Positions 8,869 to 18,294 of a stretch of 64,000 nucleotides of DNA are shown one piece after another. Source of the DNA: Pandoraea anhela (GTDB lineage: Bacteria > Pseudomonadota > Gammaproteobacteria > Burkholderiales > Burkholderiaceae); assembly GCF_902459655.1 (NCBI RefSeq), contig NZ_CABPSB010000007.1, positions 186,001 through 250,000 of the forward strand, given 5' to 3'. The position numbers and the translations under genes were made by a program. Within the stretch, counting starts at the first letter, position 1; every line of letters begins with the position of its first letter. The notes under the pieces are model-generated. The model had not been told where the DNA came from. It made no database searches and saw only the letters and a list, made by a program, of their open reading frames with translations.

Positions 8869-11800
8869 ATGAGAGCGATTTCCTTCGCCATCGCGGGCAA
8901 CAACCGCCTCGGGGCACGCCTGTTCGCCGCGCTTCACGACATGGGGCACGACGTAACCCCGCTGTGCCACTCGGCCGGTCCGCTCACGCAGATGGCCGAG
9001 CAACTCGGGGCGTCGGCACCCACGCCGGGCGCGACGCCGTTGCCCGTCGAATGGCGCATCGATTGCGGTGACATCACACCGGAGATCGCCTGCACCGCAC
9101 GGCAGGTGCTCACGTTCCGTGCCTTCGCGCCCGCATTTGCGCCCGCATTTGCGCCCGCATTTGCGCCGACCCGCGCCGTGCTCGCATGGCAGTGGCCCGG
9201 CGTCAGCGGAGACATCGATGTCGCGACCGCCGAATGCGATTTCGGCCATGCGCGCTGCGGCGCCGATCTCGTCGCACGGATCGATGCCGAAGCCGAGGCG
9301 ATGCTCGTGGATATCGTGAGCCAGCTCGGCCGCGGCATCCTGACGCCCGAATCGCTCGCCTCGCGCCCCATTGCCGTCGTCACGCCGGGCAGCATCGCAC
9401 TGGACCTGCATCGCTTGTCCGGCTGGCACGCGAGCAACGAGACCGCACGCACGATCGCGCTGGCGCCTTCGCTGCCGGAGATGGTGTCGCGTCGCGCTCT
9501 GGAGACCCCTTCGGCCATCGCGTTGCGCGACGCACACGGCGACGTCGATTACCGAACCTTCGTGGCGGCGTCGATGCAACTCGCCATCGATCTTGCCGCA
9601 CGGTTGCCGACAGTTGCGCCGGAAGACGGCTCGCCCCACGTCGTCGCCGTGCGTTTGCCCAAGTCGCGGTTGCTCTACACCGCGATCCTCGGCGCGATCG
9701 GCGCGGGCGCGGCCTATGCGCCGCTCGACCCGTCGTTCCCGCCCGAGCGCGTGCGCCAGATCCTCGAACAGAGTCGCGCCGCGTGTCTCGTGACGGACGA
9801 CGATTTCGATGTCGGCATGCTCGACGGTCTCGACATCAAAGTGATCCGTCTGCGTGCGCTCAACGTGGCGGATGTGGCCATCGGCGCCACCGCATGGCCG
9901 GTGGAGGCCTTCGCGGACCGCGCCAGCCGCTGCGCCATCACGATCTTCACGTCCGGCTCCACGGGCACGCCCAAGGGCGTGATGCTCACCCACCGGAACA
10001 TCGTGCACTTCTGCCACTGGTATCGCGATTACATCGGCCTCGACGCCGGCGCCCGCGCGTTGCAGTTCTGCACGGTCGCGTTCGACGTCTCGCTGCTCGA
10101 CATCTTCCCGACCTTTCTCGCGGGCGCGACGCTGGTGATTCCCACCGAAGCACAACGCCACGCGCTCGACGACCTGAGCGCGCTCATCGAACGTGAAGCC
10201 GTCACGCACGCCTTCCTGCCGCCCGCGCTGCTCGGTGTGATGCCCGATGCGAAATGGCCGGCGTTGCGCCACCTGCTCACCGGCGGCGACGTGTGCTTCC
10301 CCGACACGATTGCGCGCTGGAGTCGGGGGCGCGAATTTCACAATATCTTCGGCCCGGCCGAATGCACTGTACTCGTCACCATCGCGCGCCTGAAGGCCGG
10401 CGACAGCAACCGACTGATCGGACGTCCCATCGCGAACGTGCGCTGCTACGTCCTGACCGAGACGGGGCAACCGGCGCTGACCGGCGAGCCGGGCGAGCTG
10501 TGTGTGGCGGGCGCAGGCGTTGCCGACGGCTATCTGCATCGCCCGGACCTCACCGAACACAGCTTTGTGCCGAATCCGTTCGCGGATCCGGCAGGCGCCT
10601 GGCCGTCGGCGCGCGACGAGAAGCGCTATCGCACAGGCGACATCGTGCAATGGGACGACGACGGGCAATTGCATTTCGTGGGACGCCGCGATGCGCAGGT
10701 CAAGATTCGCGGCTTTCGCGTCGAACTCGGCGAAATCGAGTCCGCCGCCCTGGCCACGGGACTCTTCGGCCAGTGCGCCTGCGTGGTCGACGACCGCAAG
10801 CGCATCCGCGGCTTCGTCGCCCGCACGCTGACGGCCGGTGCGACGGGCGAGGCCCTGCGCGAGCGGCTCGTCGCCAGGCTGCCGGACTACATGGTGCCGT
10901 ACGAGATCGTCGTGCTCGACGCACTGCCCGCCACGAACAACGGCAAGATCGACCGGAGTGCGCTCGCACGACTGTCCGTACAGCGCGCGCTGCCGCTCGA
11001 CGCCGATGCACAAGCGCCGCTGACCGAGACCGAAACGAATTTGCGCGCGCTCTGGGCGCGACTGCTCGATCTCGAACCGTTCGAGATCGGCAAGGACGAT
11101 TCCTTCTTCAACCTCGGCGGTCACTCGCTGCTCGTCTCGCGACTCATGCTCGCCGTCAAGAAGGAGTTCGGCGGCAACGCGCCGCTGGCGCGCTTCATGG
11201 AACGGCCGACCATCGCTGCGCTGGCCTCGCTGCTGGCGAACGACGACGTGAACAAGGGCGAGCGTATTCCGCAACGCGTGTTCGACGACATGGCGCTGCC
11301 CGACGAGATCCGTCCCGTCGACGGCCTGCGCCCGGTCGCCGATCACGCGCGCGCCGTGCTGCTCACCGGCGCGAACGGCTTCCTCGGCACGTTCATCGCC
11401 GCCGAACTCATCGCGCAGACGTCGGCCACCGTGCATTGCCTGGTACGTGCGGCGAGTCAGAAGGAAGGCGAAGCGCGGCTGGCGCAGGCGTTCCAGGCCA
11501 ACGGGCTGGCGTCGCTTGCAGGTCATCCGCGGCTGAAGGTCGTACTCGGCGATCTGACCCAACCTAGACTCGGCGTATCACCGCAGACCTGGCGCACGCT
11601 CGCGCGCGACATCGACGCGATCTATCACAACGGCGCGCACGTCAATCACGTCTACGACTATCCGTACCTGTACGACGCGAACGTCGGCGCCACGCTCGAA
11701 CTGCTGCGCCTGGCCTGCGAGTTGCGCAACAAGTCGATGCACTTCGTCTCGACGTTGTCCGCTGCGAGCGCGATGGACGCCAACGGTCATGTCCTGGAGC

Positions 11801-12492
11801 AAGGCCCGGCCCGCAACGCCCCCGCGTTTGTCAACAACGGCTACAACGTGACGAAGTGGGTCGCCGAGCATCTGGTATGGGAAGCCGCCGAGCGGGGTGT
11901 CGATGCCACCCTCCTGCGCCCCGGCAACATCACCGGCGTGGCGGGCACCGGGCTGTGCCAACCCACACGCAACCGCATCCTGCTGCTCGTCAAAGGATCG
12001 TTGCAACTCGGCGCGGCCCCCGCCGGCGACACCGACTTCGACTTCACGCCGGTCGACTTCCTTGCGCGCGCCATCGTCCGCTGCACGACGGACCCCAAGC
12101 GCGATCTGCGCGTGTTCCATCTTCAGAACCCGCAGCCGCTCACATGGGAGGACTATCTCGGCGCGCTCGCGCAATGCGGCTATTCGCTCACTCTCGAAGA
12201 GCCGGCGCACTGGCGTCACCGGCTGACGTCCATCGACGAGAGCAATGCACTGTTCGACGTCGTCGCGTTCTATCTGGACGACAGTCAGGAGGATATCGGC
12301 GACATGGCGCGTATCGCCCACCGCCGCACGGCGCAGGCGCTGGCGCGTCTGGGCCTTGCGTATCCGCGCAAAGACGCCGCCCTCCTGTCGCATCACTTCC
12401 GCTATCTCATCGACAGCGGCTTCCTGCCCGAGCCGGGCGGCAGCAGTACCCGGCGCACCGAACGCGAAACCGAGACGGCGCCCGTCGCCTGA
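8869..12492 (+). CDS. pvfC: PvfC/MgoA-like NRPS: N-terminal domain, adenylation, carrier, reductase
   Basis: Single-module synthetase of 1207 residues. Residues 1-190 form an extra N-terminal region starting with a Rossmann-like strand-helix (ISFAIAGNNRLGARLF), formyltransferase-like by eye but without the HPSLLP-type catalytic motif. The adenylation domain (about 200-690) shows FTSGSTGTPKGV (T361 region), NIFGPAECT, YRTGDIV, VKIRGFRVELGEIE and NNGKIDR. The carrier has Ser753 in NLGGHSLL for phosphopantetheine. The thioester reductase has VLLTGANGFLGTF (830-842) and YNVTK (Tyr992/Lys996), so release as an aldehyde or alcohol is expected. Aligned by eye to GrsA, the pocket reads roughly D-V-L-F-L-G-I-V-L-K, hydrophobic, consistent with a branched-chain amino acid. 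No condensation domain. Contains an in-frame 12-bp repeat. Confidence 0.92.
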   Translation: MRAISFAIAGNNRLGARLFAALHDMGHDVTPLCHSAGPLTQMAEQLGASAPTPGATPLPVEWRIDCGDITPEIACTARQVLTFRAFAPAFAPAFAPAFAPTRAVLAWQWPGVSGDIDVATAECDFGHARCGADLVARIDAEAEAMLVDIVSQLGRGILTPESLASRPIAVVTPGSIALDLHRLSGWHASNETARTIALAPSLPEMVSRRALETPSAIALRDAHGDVDYRTFVAASMQLAIDLAARLPTVAPEDGSPHVVAVRLPKSRLLYTAILGAIGAGAAYAPLDPSFPPERVRQILEQSRAACLVTDDDFDVGMLDGLDIKVIRLRALNVADVAIGATAWPVEAFADRASRCAITIFTSGSTGTPKGVMLTHRNIVHFCHWYRDYIGLDAGARALQFCTVAFDVSLLDIFPTFLAGATLVIPTEAQRHALDDLSALIEREAVTHAFLPPALLGVMPDAKWPALRHLLTGGDVCFPDTIARWSRGREFHNIFGPAECTVLVTIARLKAGDSNRLIGRPIANVRCYVLTETGQPALTGEPGELCVAGAGVADGYLHRPDLTEHSFVPNPFADPAGAWPSARDEKRYRTGDIVQWDDDGQLHFVGRRDAQVKIRGFRVELGEIESAALATGLFGQCACVVDDRKRIRGFVARTLTAGATGEALRERLVARLPDYMVPYEIVVLDALPATNNGKIDRSALARLSVQRALPLDADAQAPLTETETNLRALWARLLDLEPFEIGKDDSFFNLGGHSLLVSRLMLAVKKEFGGNAPLARFMERPTIAALASLLANDDVNKGERIPQRVFDDMALPDEIRPVDGLRPVADHARAVLLTGANGFLGTFIAAELIAQTSATVHCLVRAASQKEGEARLAQAFQANGLASLAGHPRLKVVLGDLTQPRLGVSPQTWRTLARDIDAIYHNGAHVNHVYDYPYLYDANVGATLELLRLACELRNKSMHFVSTLSAASAMDANGHVLEQGPARNAPAFVNNGYNVTKWVAEHLVWEAAERGVDATLLRPGNITGVAGTGLCQPTRNRILLLVKGSLQLGAAPAGDTDFDFTPVDFLARAIVRCTTDPKRDLRVFHLQNPQPLTWEDYLGALAQCGYSLTLEEPAHWRHRLTSIDESNALFDVVAFYLDDSQEDIGDMARIAHRRTAQALARLGLAYPRKDAALLSHHFRYLIDSGFLPEPGGSSTRRTERETETAPVA
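9127..9162 (+). repeat. In-frame 12-bp tandem repeat in the synthetase N-terminal domain
   Basis: Three perfect copies of GCGCCCGCATTT, flanked by partial copies, encode a run of AFAP units around residue 86-100. Length change by 12-bp steps would add or remove four residues without shifting the frame. Confidence 0.9.
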
Positions 12493-12558
12493 TCGCACGT
12501 CCCGTCGACACTTCCCCTGATTTTCGCGCAGTCCCTTTTCTTTATCGAGGAGTTCATC

Positions 12559-13050
12559 ATGCTGCAAAAAGTCCGCACCGAACTGCAACCCGATACGCTG
12601 ATCCACAACCTGACGACGACGGTCCACGCCGGCGTGGCGGACCTCGACGCCCCTGCGCGCGACGTCTGGAACGTCGTGGGCCGCTTCGACGGCTACAACC
12701 GCTTCGTCACCGGTCTGGAATACATTCAGATGACCGGCACCGCGACCGGGCCTCGCTCGCTGCGCCACAAGCACTTCACCGGTGGCGATCTGGTCGTCGA
12801 GCAACTCAACACGCGTGACGACGACGCCATGACGATGAGCTGGACGCTCATCTACACCACGTTCGACATCGGCAACATGTGGGCGTCGATGGAAGTCGTG
12901 CCGCGCGGCGACAAGGCGTGCACGGCGACCTATCGCATCGTGGGCGAAGCGCGCTCGGGCAATCCGAAAGACCAACCGGCGTTCGACGCCTTCGCCGTGG
13001 CTTTCCTCAAGATGGCGATGGACAACCTGCGCAAGATGTTCAACGACTGA
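12559..13050 (+). CDS. pvfD: PvfD/MgoD-like SRPBCC (polyketide cyclase/dehydrase-like) protein
   Basis: Small START/SRPBCC-fold protein of 163 residues, fourth gene of the pvf/mgo-type operon. The fold's signature is visible in DAPARDVWNVVGRFDGYNRFV near residue 30 and the C-terminal helix AFAVAFLKMAMDNLRKMF. In MgoD/PvfD relatives it is annotated as a polyketide cyclase-like protein; whether it binds an intermediate or catalyses a late step is not evident. A strong GAGGAG ribosome site lies 7-8 bases before the ATG; the gap from the synthetase is 66 bases. A hairpin follows 9 bases after the stop. Confidence 0.88.
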   Translation: MLQKVRTELQPDTLIHNLTTTVHAGVADLDAPARDVWNVVGRFDGYNRFVTGLEYIQMTGTATGPRSLRHKHFTGGDLVVEQLNTRDDDAMTMSWTLIYTTFDIGNMWASMEVVPRGDKACTATYRIVGEARSGNPKDQPAFDAFAVAFLKMAMDNLRKMFND

Positions 13051-13059
13051 CGGGGCGAC

Positions 13060-13079
13060 GGCGCGCATCTGCGCGCCTT
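13060..13079 (+). terminator. Candidate weak terminator after the pvf-like operon
   Basis: GGCGCGC-ATCT-GCGCGCC hairpin (13060-13066 / 13071-13077) begins 9 bases after the stop. Only two Ts follow, so termination may be partial and allow read-through into the aminotransferase gene. Confidence 0.4.
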
Positions 13080-13217
13080 CACCGGTATTTCAGGCACTTT
13101 TTTCCGCCCTTCACCGGCATGCATCCGGGATTCCCTCCGGATGGTTCCGGCCTCACGCCCCCACCTGCCGCACGGTGGGGGCGATCCCCATCGCTTCGCT
13201 TCGTCACGGACCGCTCT

Positions 13218-14444
13218 ATGGACAGACATCTCCCGCCCGCCGGTCGCTGGCCACTCGCGGCGCGCGCGCAACGCATGCAGCCGTCGGCGCTGCGCGAACT
13301 CCTCAAGGTCGCCGAGCGCCCCGACATCATCTCGTTCGCGGGCGGCCTGCCCTCCCCCTATGCGCTACCGGTCGAACGGCTCCGGGCGTCGGTGGAACGC
13401 ATCCTGCATCGCGATGCGCTCGGCGCACTGCAATACGGTCCGTCCGAAGGCTATCTGCCGTTGCGCGAGGCCATTGCGGCGCGGCTGACACGCCAGGGCG
13501 CGGCGGTCAGTCCGTCGCAAGTGCTCGTGACGACCGGCTCGCAACAGGCCCTCGATCTCGTCGCCCGGGTACTCATCGACCCCGGTTCACGCGTGCTGAT
13601 CGAGACACCGACTTACCTCGGTGCCGTGCAGGCGCTCGCGCAATACGAACCCGTCTTCGAGGAAGCGCCCGCCGACGCCGCCGGTCTGCTGCCCGAGCGC
13701 ATGGACGAGACGTCGATGCGCAACGCGCGCCTGCTCTACACGCAGCCGAACTTCCAGAACCCGACGGGGCGCACCCTCGCGCTCGACCGACGCATGACCC
13801 TTGTGTCGCGTGCGACTCGCAACGGGTTGCTGCTCGTCGAAGACGACCCTTACGGCGAGCTGGTCTACAGCGGCGTCACCCCACCGTCGCTGCTATCGAT
13901 GGCACCCGATGGCGTCGTGCATCTCGGCTCGTTTTCCAAAGTCATCGCGCCCGGTCTGCGGGTGGGGTATGTCGTGGCGCCTGACGAACTGATGGTCAAG
14001 CTGCTGCAAGCCAAGCAGGCAAGCGATCTGCACACGACCGGCATCACCCAGCGTCTGGCGCACGCGCTGCTGACGGATGGCGAATACGACACCCATCTCG
14101 AAGCGATTCGCCTGCGCTACCGGGCGCAATGCGCGCTCATGCTCAAATGCCTCGCCGAACACATGCCCGAGGGCGTGTCGTGGACGCGTCCCACCGGCGG
14201 CATGTTCCTCTGGGTGACGTTGCCGTCCGGCATCGACGGCGCGAGCCTGTTCGACGATGCGCTGGCGCGCGGCGTCGCCTTCATTCCGGGGGCCGCTTTC
14301 CATGCAGTCGCGCCGAAGGCGAACACGATGCGTCTGAACTTCACGACCGCGACGCCGTCGCAGATCGAAACCGGGATTGCGCGCCTCGCCCAAACGATCA
14401 AGGCGCGTTTGCGCGAGCCGCAAGCTTGTCTTAGCGTCTGCTGA
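13218..14444 (+). CDS. PLP-dependent aminotransferase, LysN/MocR-like catalytic domain
   Basis: Fold-type I aminotransferase (408 residues) like 2-aminoadipate or branched-chain transaminases, without the GntR DNA-binding part of MocR regulators. Visible: substrate strand ISFAGGLPSP, LQYGPSEGYLPLREAIA, TTGSQQALDLVARV, YTQPNFQNPTG, EDDPYGELVY and the PLP lysine in HLGSFSKVIAPGLRVG. ATG 13218 is used because the family's N-terminus fits; an in-frame ATG at 13119 would run back over the hairpin region. It lies 168 bases after the pvf-like operon on the same strand, so it may supply or recycle the amino acid used by the synthetase; that link is inference. A general metabolic role is also possible. 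Confidence 0.88.
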   Translation: MDRHLPPAGRWPLAARAQRMQPSALRELLKVAERPDIISFAGGLPSPYALPVERLRASVERILHRDALGALQYGPSEGYLPLREAIAARLTRQGAAVSPSQVLVTTGSQQALDLVARVLIDPGSRVLIETPTYLGAVQALAQYEPVFEEAPADAAGLLPERMDETSMRNARLLYTQPNFQNPTGRTLALDRRMTLVSRATRNGLLLVEDDPYGELVYSGVTPPSLLSMAPDGVVHLGSFSKVIAPGLRVGYVVAPDELMVKLLQAKQASDLHTTGITQRLAHALLTDGEYDTHLEAIRLRYRAQCALMLKCLAEHMPEGVSWTRPTGGMFLWVTLPSGIDGASLFDDALARGVAFIPGAAFHAVAPKANTMRLNFTTATPSQIETGIARLAQTIKARLREPQACLSVC

Positions 14445-14489
14445 AGACCGACGCTGCACGCCGTCGTCGGCCGGGCGCCGACGGCGGCG

Positions 14490-15404
14490 TCATGCGCACG
14501 CCTGAAGCGCAGCGTCCGACGGCCCGAACAGACCGAGGTTCTGCGCGGTCTTCACGAATCGGGGCACACAGGGGTTGAGGCTTTTCTCATTCCACACGAG
14601 CGCCACATCGATATGCGGCGCGTGCAGCAACGGCACGAACTGCACGTTCTCTGCGCGGGTACTGCGCATCGAACTATGCACGAGCGCCACGCCGAGGCGC
14701 TGTCCGACGAGATTCACGATCGTCTGCTGAAAATTCGTCTCCAGCCGCACACGCGGAGAAAACCCCGCCTGCCGGCAGTGCTCGGTGATCGTGTTGTGGA
14801 TGAACGGCGAGGCTTCGTGCGGCGAGATGATGAAAGCGTCGTCGCGCAGCTCGCCGATGGAAATCGCGGTGCGGGCCGCCAGCCTGTGACCGGCGGGCAG
14901 CGCCGCCACCAGTGGCTCGCGGAAGATGGTTTGCGTGCACAACTCGTCGGTGGCGTCGGAGGAGTACATGATGCCGACGTCCACTTTGCCGCAGCGCAAC
15001 TCGTCGGCAAGCTCCGTCGGGATGGTCTCCTTGAGCTTGACTTCGATACGCGGAAACGCCGCCGCAAATGCGCGAGTGAGGACCGGCAGCACGCTGCAGG
15101 CAACGGCGAACATGAAGCCGGCGCAAAGCATGCCCGAATCGCCGACTTCCGCCGCACGGGCGTGCGAGCGCGCCTGATCGAGCGTTGCGAGCACCGACCG
15201 GGCGTCGCGATAGAAGCGCTGTCCCGCCGCCGTGAGCGCGACACTGCGCTGCGTGCGTTGAAACAACACCACCCCCAACTCCTCTTCGAGCATTGCGATC
15301 TGGCGCGACAACGGCGGTTGCGAGATATGCAGCAGGTTCGCTGCGCGCCCGAAGTGAAGTGTTTCAGCCAGGACTACGAAATAGCGAAGTTGCCTCAGTT
15401 CCAT
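14490..15404 (-). CDS. LysR-family transcriptional regulator
   Basis: LysR regulator of 304 residues with N-terminal winged helix (MELRQLRYFVVLAETLHFGRAA... NLLHISQPPLSRQIAMLEEELG) and a two-lobed co-inducer domain (SPHEASPFI, GQRLGVALVHSS). It converges with the aminotransferase gene (45-base gap containing a GC-rich hairpin) and diverges from the sigma54 activator with a 194-base gap, so it may control itself and that activator. By sequence it belongs to the large CbbR/BenM/CatM-like group; ligand unknown. Confidence 0.9.
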   Translation of the reverse strand: MELRQLRYFVVLAETLHFGRAANLLHISQPPLSRQIAMLEEELGVVLFQRTQRSVALTAAGQRFYRDARSVLATLDQARSHARAAEVGDSGMLCAGFMFAVACSVLPVLTRAFAAAFPRIEVKLKETIPTELADELRCGKVDVGIMYSSDATDELCTQTIFREPLVAALPAGHRLAARTAISIGELRDDAFIISPHEASPFIHNTITEHCRQAGFSPRVRLETNFQQTIVNLVGQRLGVALVHSSMRSTRAENVQFVPLLHAPHIDVALVWNEKSLNPCVPRFVKTAQNLGLFGPSDAALQACA

Positions 15405-15598
15405 GGAGCCTTACCCCTTAAAAGAACATCGGTTTCTATTCATAGCGAACCGGTATCAGTCATCGCATCATATGGTATTGGAGACCGCGTGCGAATCGAA
15501 CTATGCTTGGTTTTGCTTTATGGAGCACCCCCCAAGGCATTCGCCACGATGCGATCTTGCGCCGCCAAACGCAGCGCTTGCCAATTCCAATAAAGTCA

Positions 15599-16702
15599 AT
15601 GAGAGACGCTATGTACGCCCACGATCCGCTGGACCGTTCAAACGCAAACTTTCAACCTTCTTCCAGGCCGTCGCTCGACCGGCTCTGCGGTAACGACCCC
15701 TCGATGCTCGCCACCCTCGCCCGCGCCCGTCTGCTCATCGATCGGCAGCTTCCCATTCTGATTCTCGGAGAAACCGGTACCGGAAAGGAGTATCTGTCGC
15801 GTGCATTGCACGACTACAGCGCTCGCCGTCAGGCCAGCATGGTGTCGGTCAATTGCGGCTCGATTCCCGAAAATCTCATCGAAAGCGAACTGTTCGGCTA
15901 TCGGCGCGGCGCGTTCTCCGGCGCACTCAACACCGGCATGAAAGGCAAAGTCGTGCAAGCCGACGGCGGCACGCTGTTTCTCGACGAAATCGGCGACATG
16001 CCTTTCGCCCAACAAACCCGTTTGCTGCGAGTGCTCTCCGAGCGGGAAGTCACGCCCATTGGCTCGGCAACGCCCGTGCCCGTCGATCTCCAACTCATTT
16101 GTGCGACGCACCAGAATCTGGAGTCGCGTGTTCAGGCAGGCGCGTTTCGCGAAGACCTCTACTACCGGGTCGCCGTAGGCATCGTGCATCTGCCGCCGCT
16201 ACGACTCAGACAAGACCGCGCGTGGTTGCTCGACGCGATGATCGTCGCGGAGTCGCGTGGTCACGCCAGTTTCGAATCGCTCGACAATGAAACGCGCGAG
16301 CTGCTGCTGTCTTACTCGTGGCCGGGCAATCTTCGCCAGATGCGCGCGGCGGTCCAGTATGCGTGCGCCGTCAAGAGCGACGACACGATCCGCGTGCACG
16401 ATCTGCCGGCGAATCTCGTGCAAGGTGCCACCGTCGCGACAACGTCCACGGTGCCGATGCCGACCGTACCGGCAAGTTCGTCCGGCAACATTCAGGCCAC
16501 CCCGCTCGCCACGCTCTCGGCCATCGCCAACGGCGAACGTGAAATCATCATTCGCGTGCTGTCCTCCCGACGCTGGAACATCTCGGCCGCGTCGCGAGAA
16601 CTCGGAATCTGCCGCACGTCGCTCTATCGAAAGTTGCGCGAACTGCATATCCCCCATGTGCGCGACATGGGCAGCGACGTCCTGCTCGGCACGCAGCGCT
16701 GA
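15599..16702 (+). CDS. Sigma54-dependent activator (AcoR-like) lacking an N-terminal sensor domain
   Basis: Enhancer-binding protein of 367 residues. After only about 40 residues comes the AAA+ domain: Walker A GETGTGKE at 57-64, sigma54-contact loop GAFSGA at 104-109 (Ser in place of the usual Thr), Walker B TLFLDEIGDMP near 125-135, arginine-finger region FREDLYYRV. The C-terminus is a Fis-type helix-turn-helix (NISAASRELGICRTSLYRKL). The core resembles AcoR (ADGGTLFLDEIGDMP, RLLRVLSEREVTPIG), but the GAF sensor is absent, as in PspF or HrpR/S. ATG 15599 or 15611 could be the start. Placed between two operons that share a palindrome and a -24/-12 promoter, it is the likely activator of both. 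Confidence 0.9.
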   Translation: MRDAMYAHDPLDRSNANFQPSSRPSLDRLCGNDPSMLATLARARLLIDRQLPILILGETGTGKEYLSRALHDYSARRQASMVSVNCGSIPENLIESELFGYRRGAFSGALNTGMKGKVVQADGGTLFLDEIGDMPFAQQTRLLRVLSEREVTPIGSATPVPVDLQLICATHQNLESRVQAGAFREDLYYRVAVGIVHLPPLRLRQDRAWLLDAMIVAESRGHASFESLDNETRELLLSYSWPGNLRQMRAAVQYACAVKSDDTIRVHDLPANLVQGATVATTSTVPMPTVPASSSGNIQATPLATLSAIANGEREIIIRVLSSRRWNISAASRELGICRTSLYRKLRELHIPHVRDMGSDVLLGTQR

Positions 16703-16746
16703 ACGAATCGACGGGCGGTATGGCTTGCCGCCCGCCATGCTCGTTC
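16701..16746. terminator. Hairpin between convergent genes
   Basis: CGGGCGG-N9-CCGCCCG (16712-16718 / 16728-16734) is nested inside an outer GAACGA/TCGTTC pair (16701-16706 / 16741-16746). It lies between the sigma54 activator stop and the converging aldo/keto reductase stop. No T-run follows on either strand, so it is only a candidate terminator. Confidence 0.4.
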
Positions 16747-16817
16747 AACGTGTCTCTCTTGCCTTCTCCTGTCTGTCCCGCATCGCCGGCGCTATGGTGG
16801 ATCTTTATGGTGGATCT

Positions 16818-17972
<1,155 letters not shown>

Positions 17973-18114
17973 TCACAACCCGCATGCCTGCACGTGATGA
18001 ATTCGCCTGCGGTTTTTTCGCGCGGCGCGAGCTGTCGCGCAAACCGCGCCCGGATCGACGCGCTGTCGACGAGTCCGGCATGACACAGCTGTGACACAGC
18101 TGTCCGAGGCTGCG

Positions 18115-18141
18115 ACACCTGTCGCACGCTGCTACAGGTGT
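18115..18141. promoter_or_regulatory. Second copy of the palindromic operator, before the phosphopantetheinyl transferase gene
   Basis: ACACCTGT-N11-ACAGGTGT, identical in both arms and spacer length to the site at 6852-6878; the 11 spacer bases differ, so this is not a recent duplication of the region. Its centre is about 98 bases before the GG of the downstream -24/-12 promoter. Two direct copies of GACACAGCTGT (18082-18092 and 18093-18103) just upstream may be weaker related sites. Confidence 0.8.
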
Positions 18142-18224
18142 CCGCGCGCACGAGCCATTGGCGAACAAAAGAGGGAGTCGTGAGAAATACTCGAGAAATT
18201 CGTGAGACATCGTTATTTTTATGA

Positions 18225-18240
18225 TGGCATCCAAATTGCT
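18225..18240 (+). promoter_or_regulatory. Sigma54 (-24/-12) promoter of the phosphopantetheinyl transferase gene
   Basis: TGGCAT-CCAAA-TTGCT has the same -24 hexamer and spacing as the pvf-like promoter, with GG at 18226-18227 and GC at 18238-18239. Predicted transcript start is near 18251. This rules out start codons upstream of that point for the next gene. Confidence 0.8.
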
Positions 18241-18294
18241 TGGAGTCCGTTATTTGTCTTCGCCTCCCACACCATGCAGGGCGCACGACACACG

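Noticed and set aside
8779-11562. A 927-codon open frame on the minus strand opposite the synthetase gene
   Set aside because: It mirrors the synthetase coding strand in high-GC DNA, has His/Arg/Gln-rich low-complexity composition and no domain, while the plus strand shows intact NRPS motifs throughout.
14460-14500. Hairpin between the aminotransferase and LysR genes as a terminator
   Set aside because: GC-rich pairing (GTCGGC/GCCGAC) exists but has no T-run on either strand and is expected by chance at this GC content.
15405-15598. Sigma54 promoter before the activator gene itself
   Set aside because: TTGGTTTTGC-like bits around 15507-15520 do not keep the -24/-12 spacing, and no copy of the palindrome is present.
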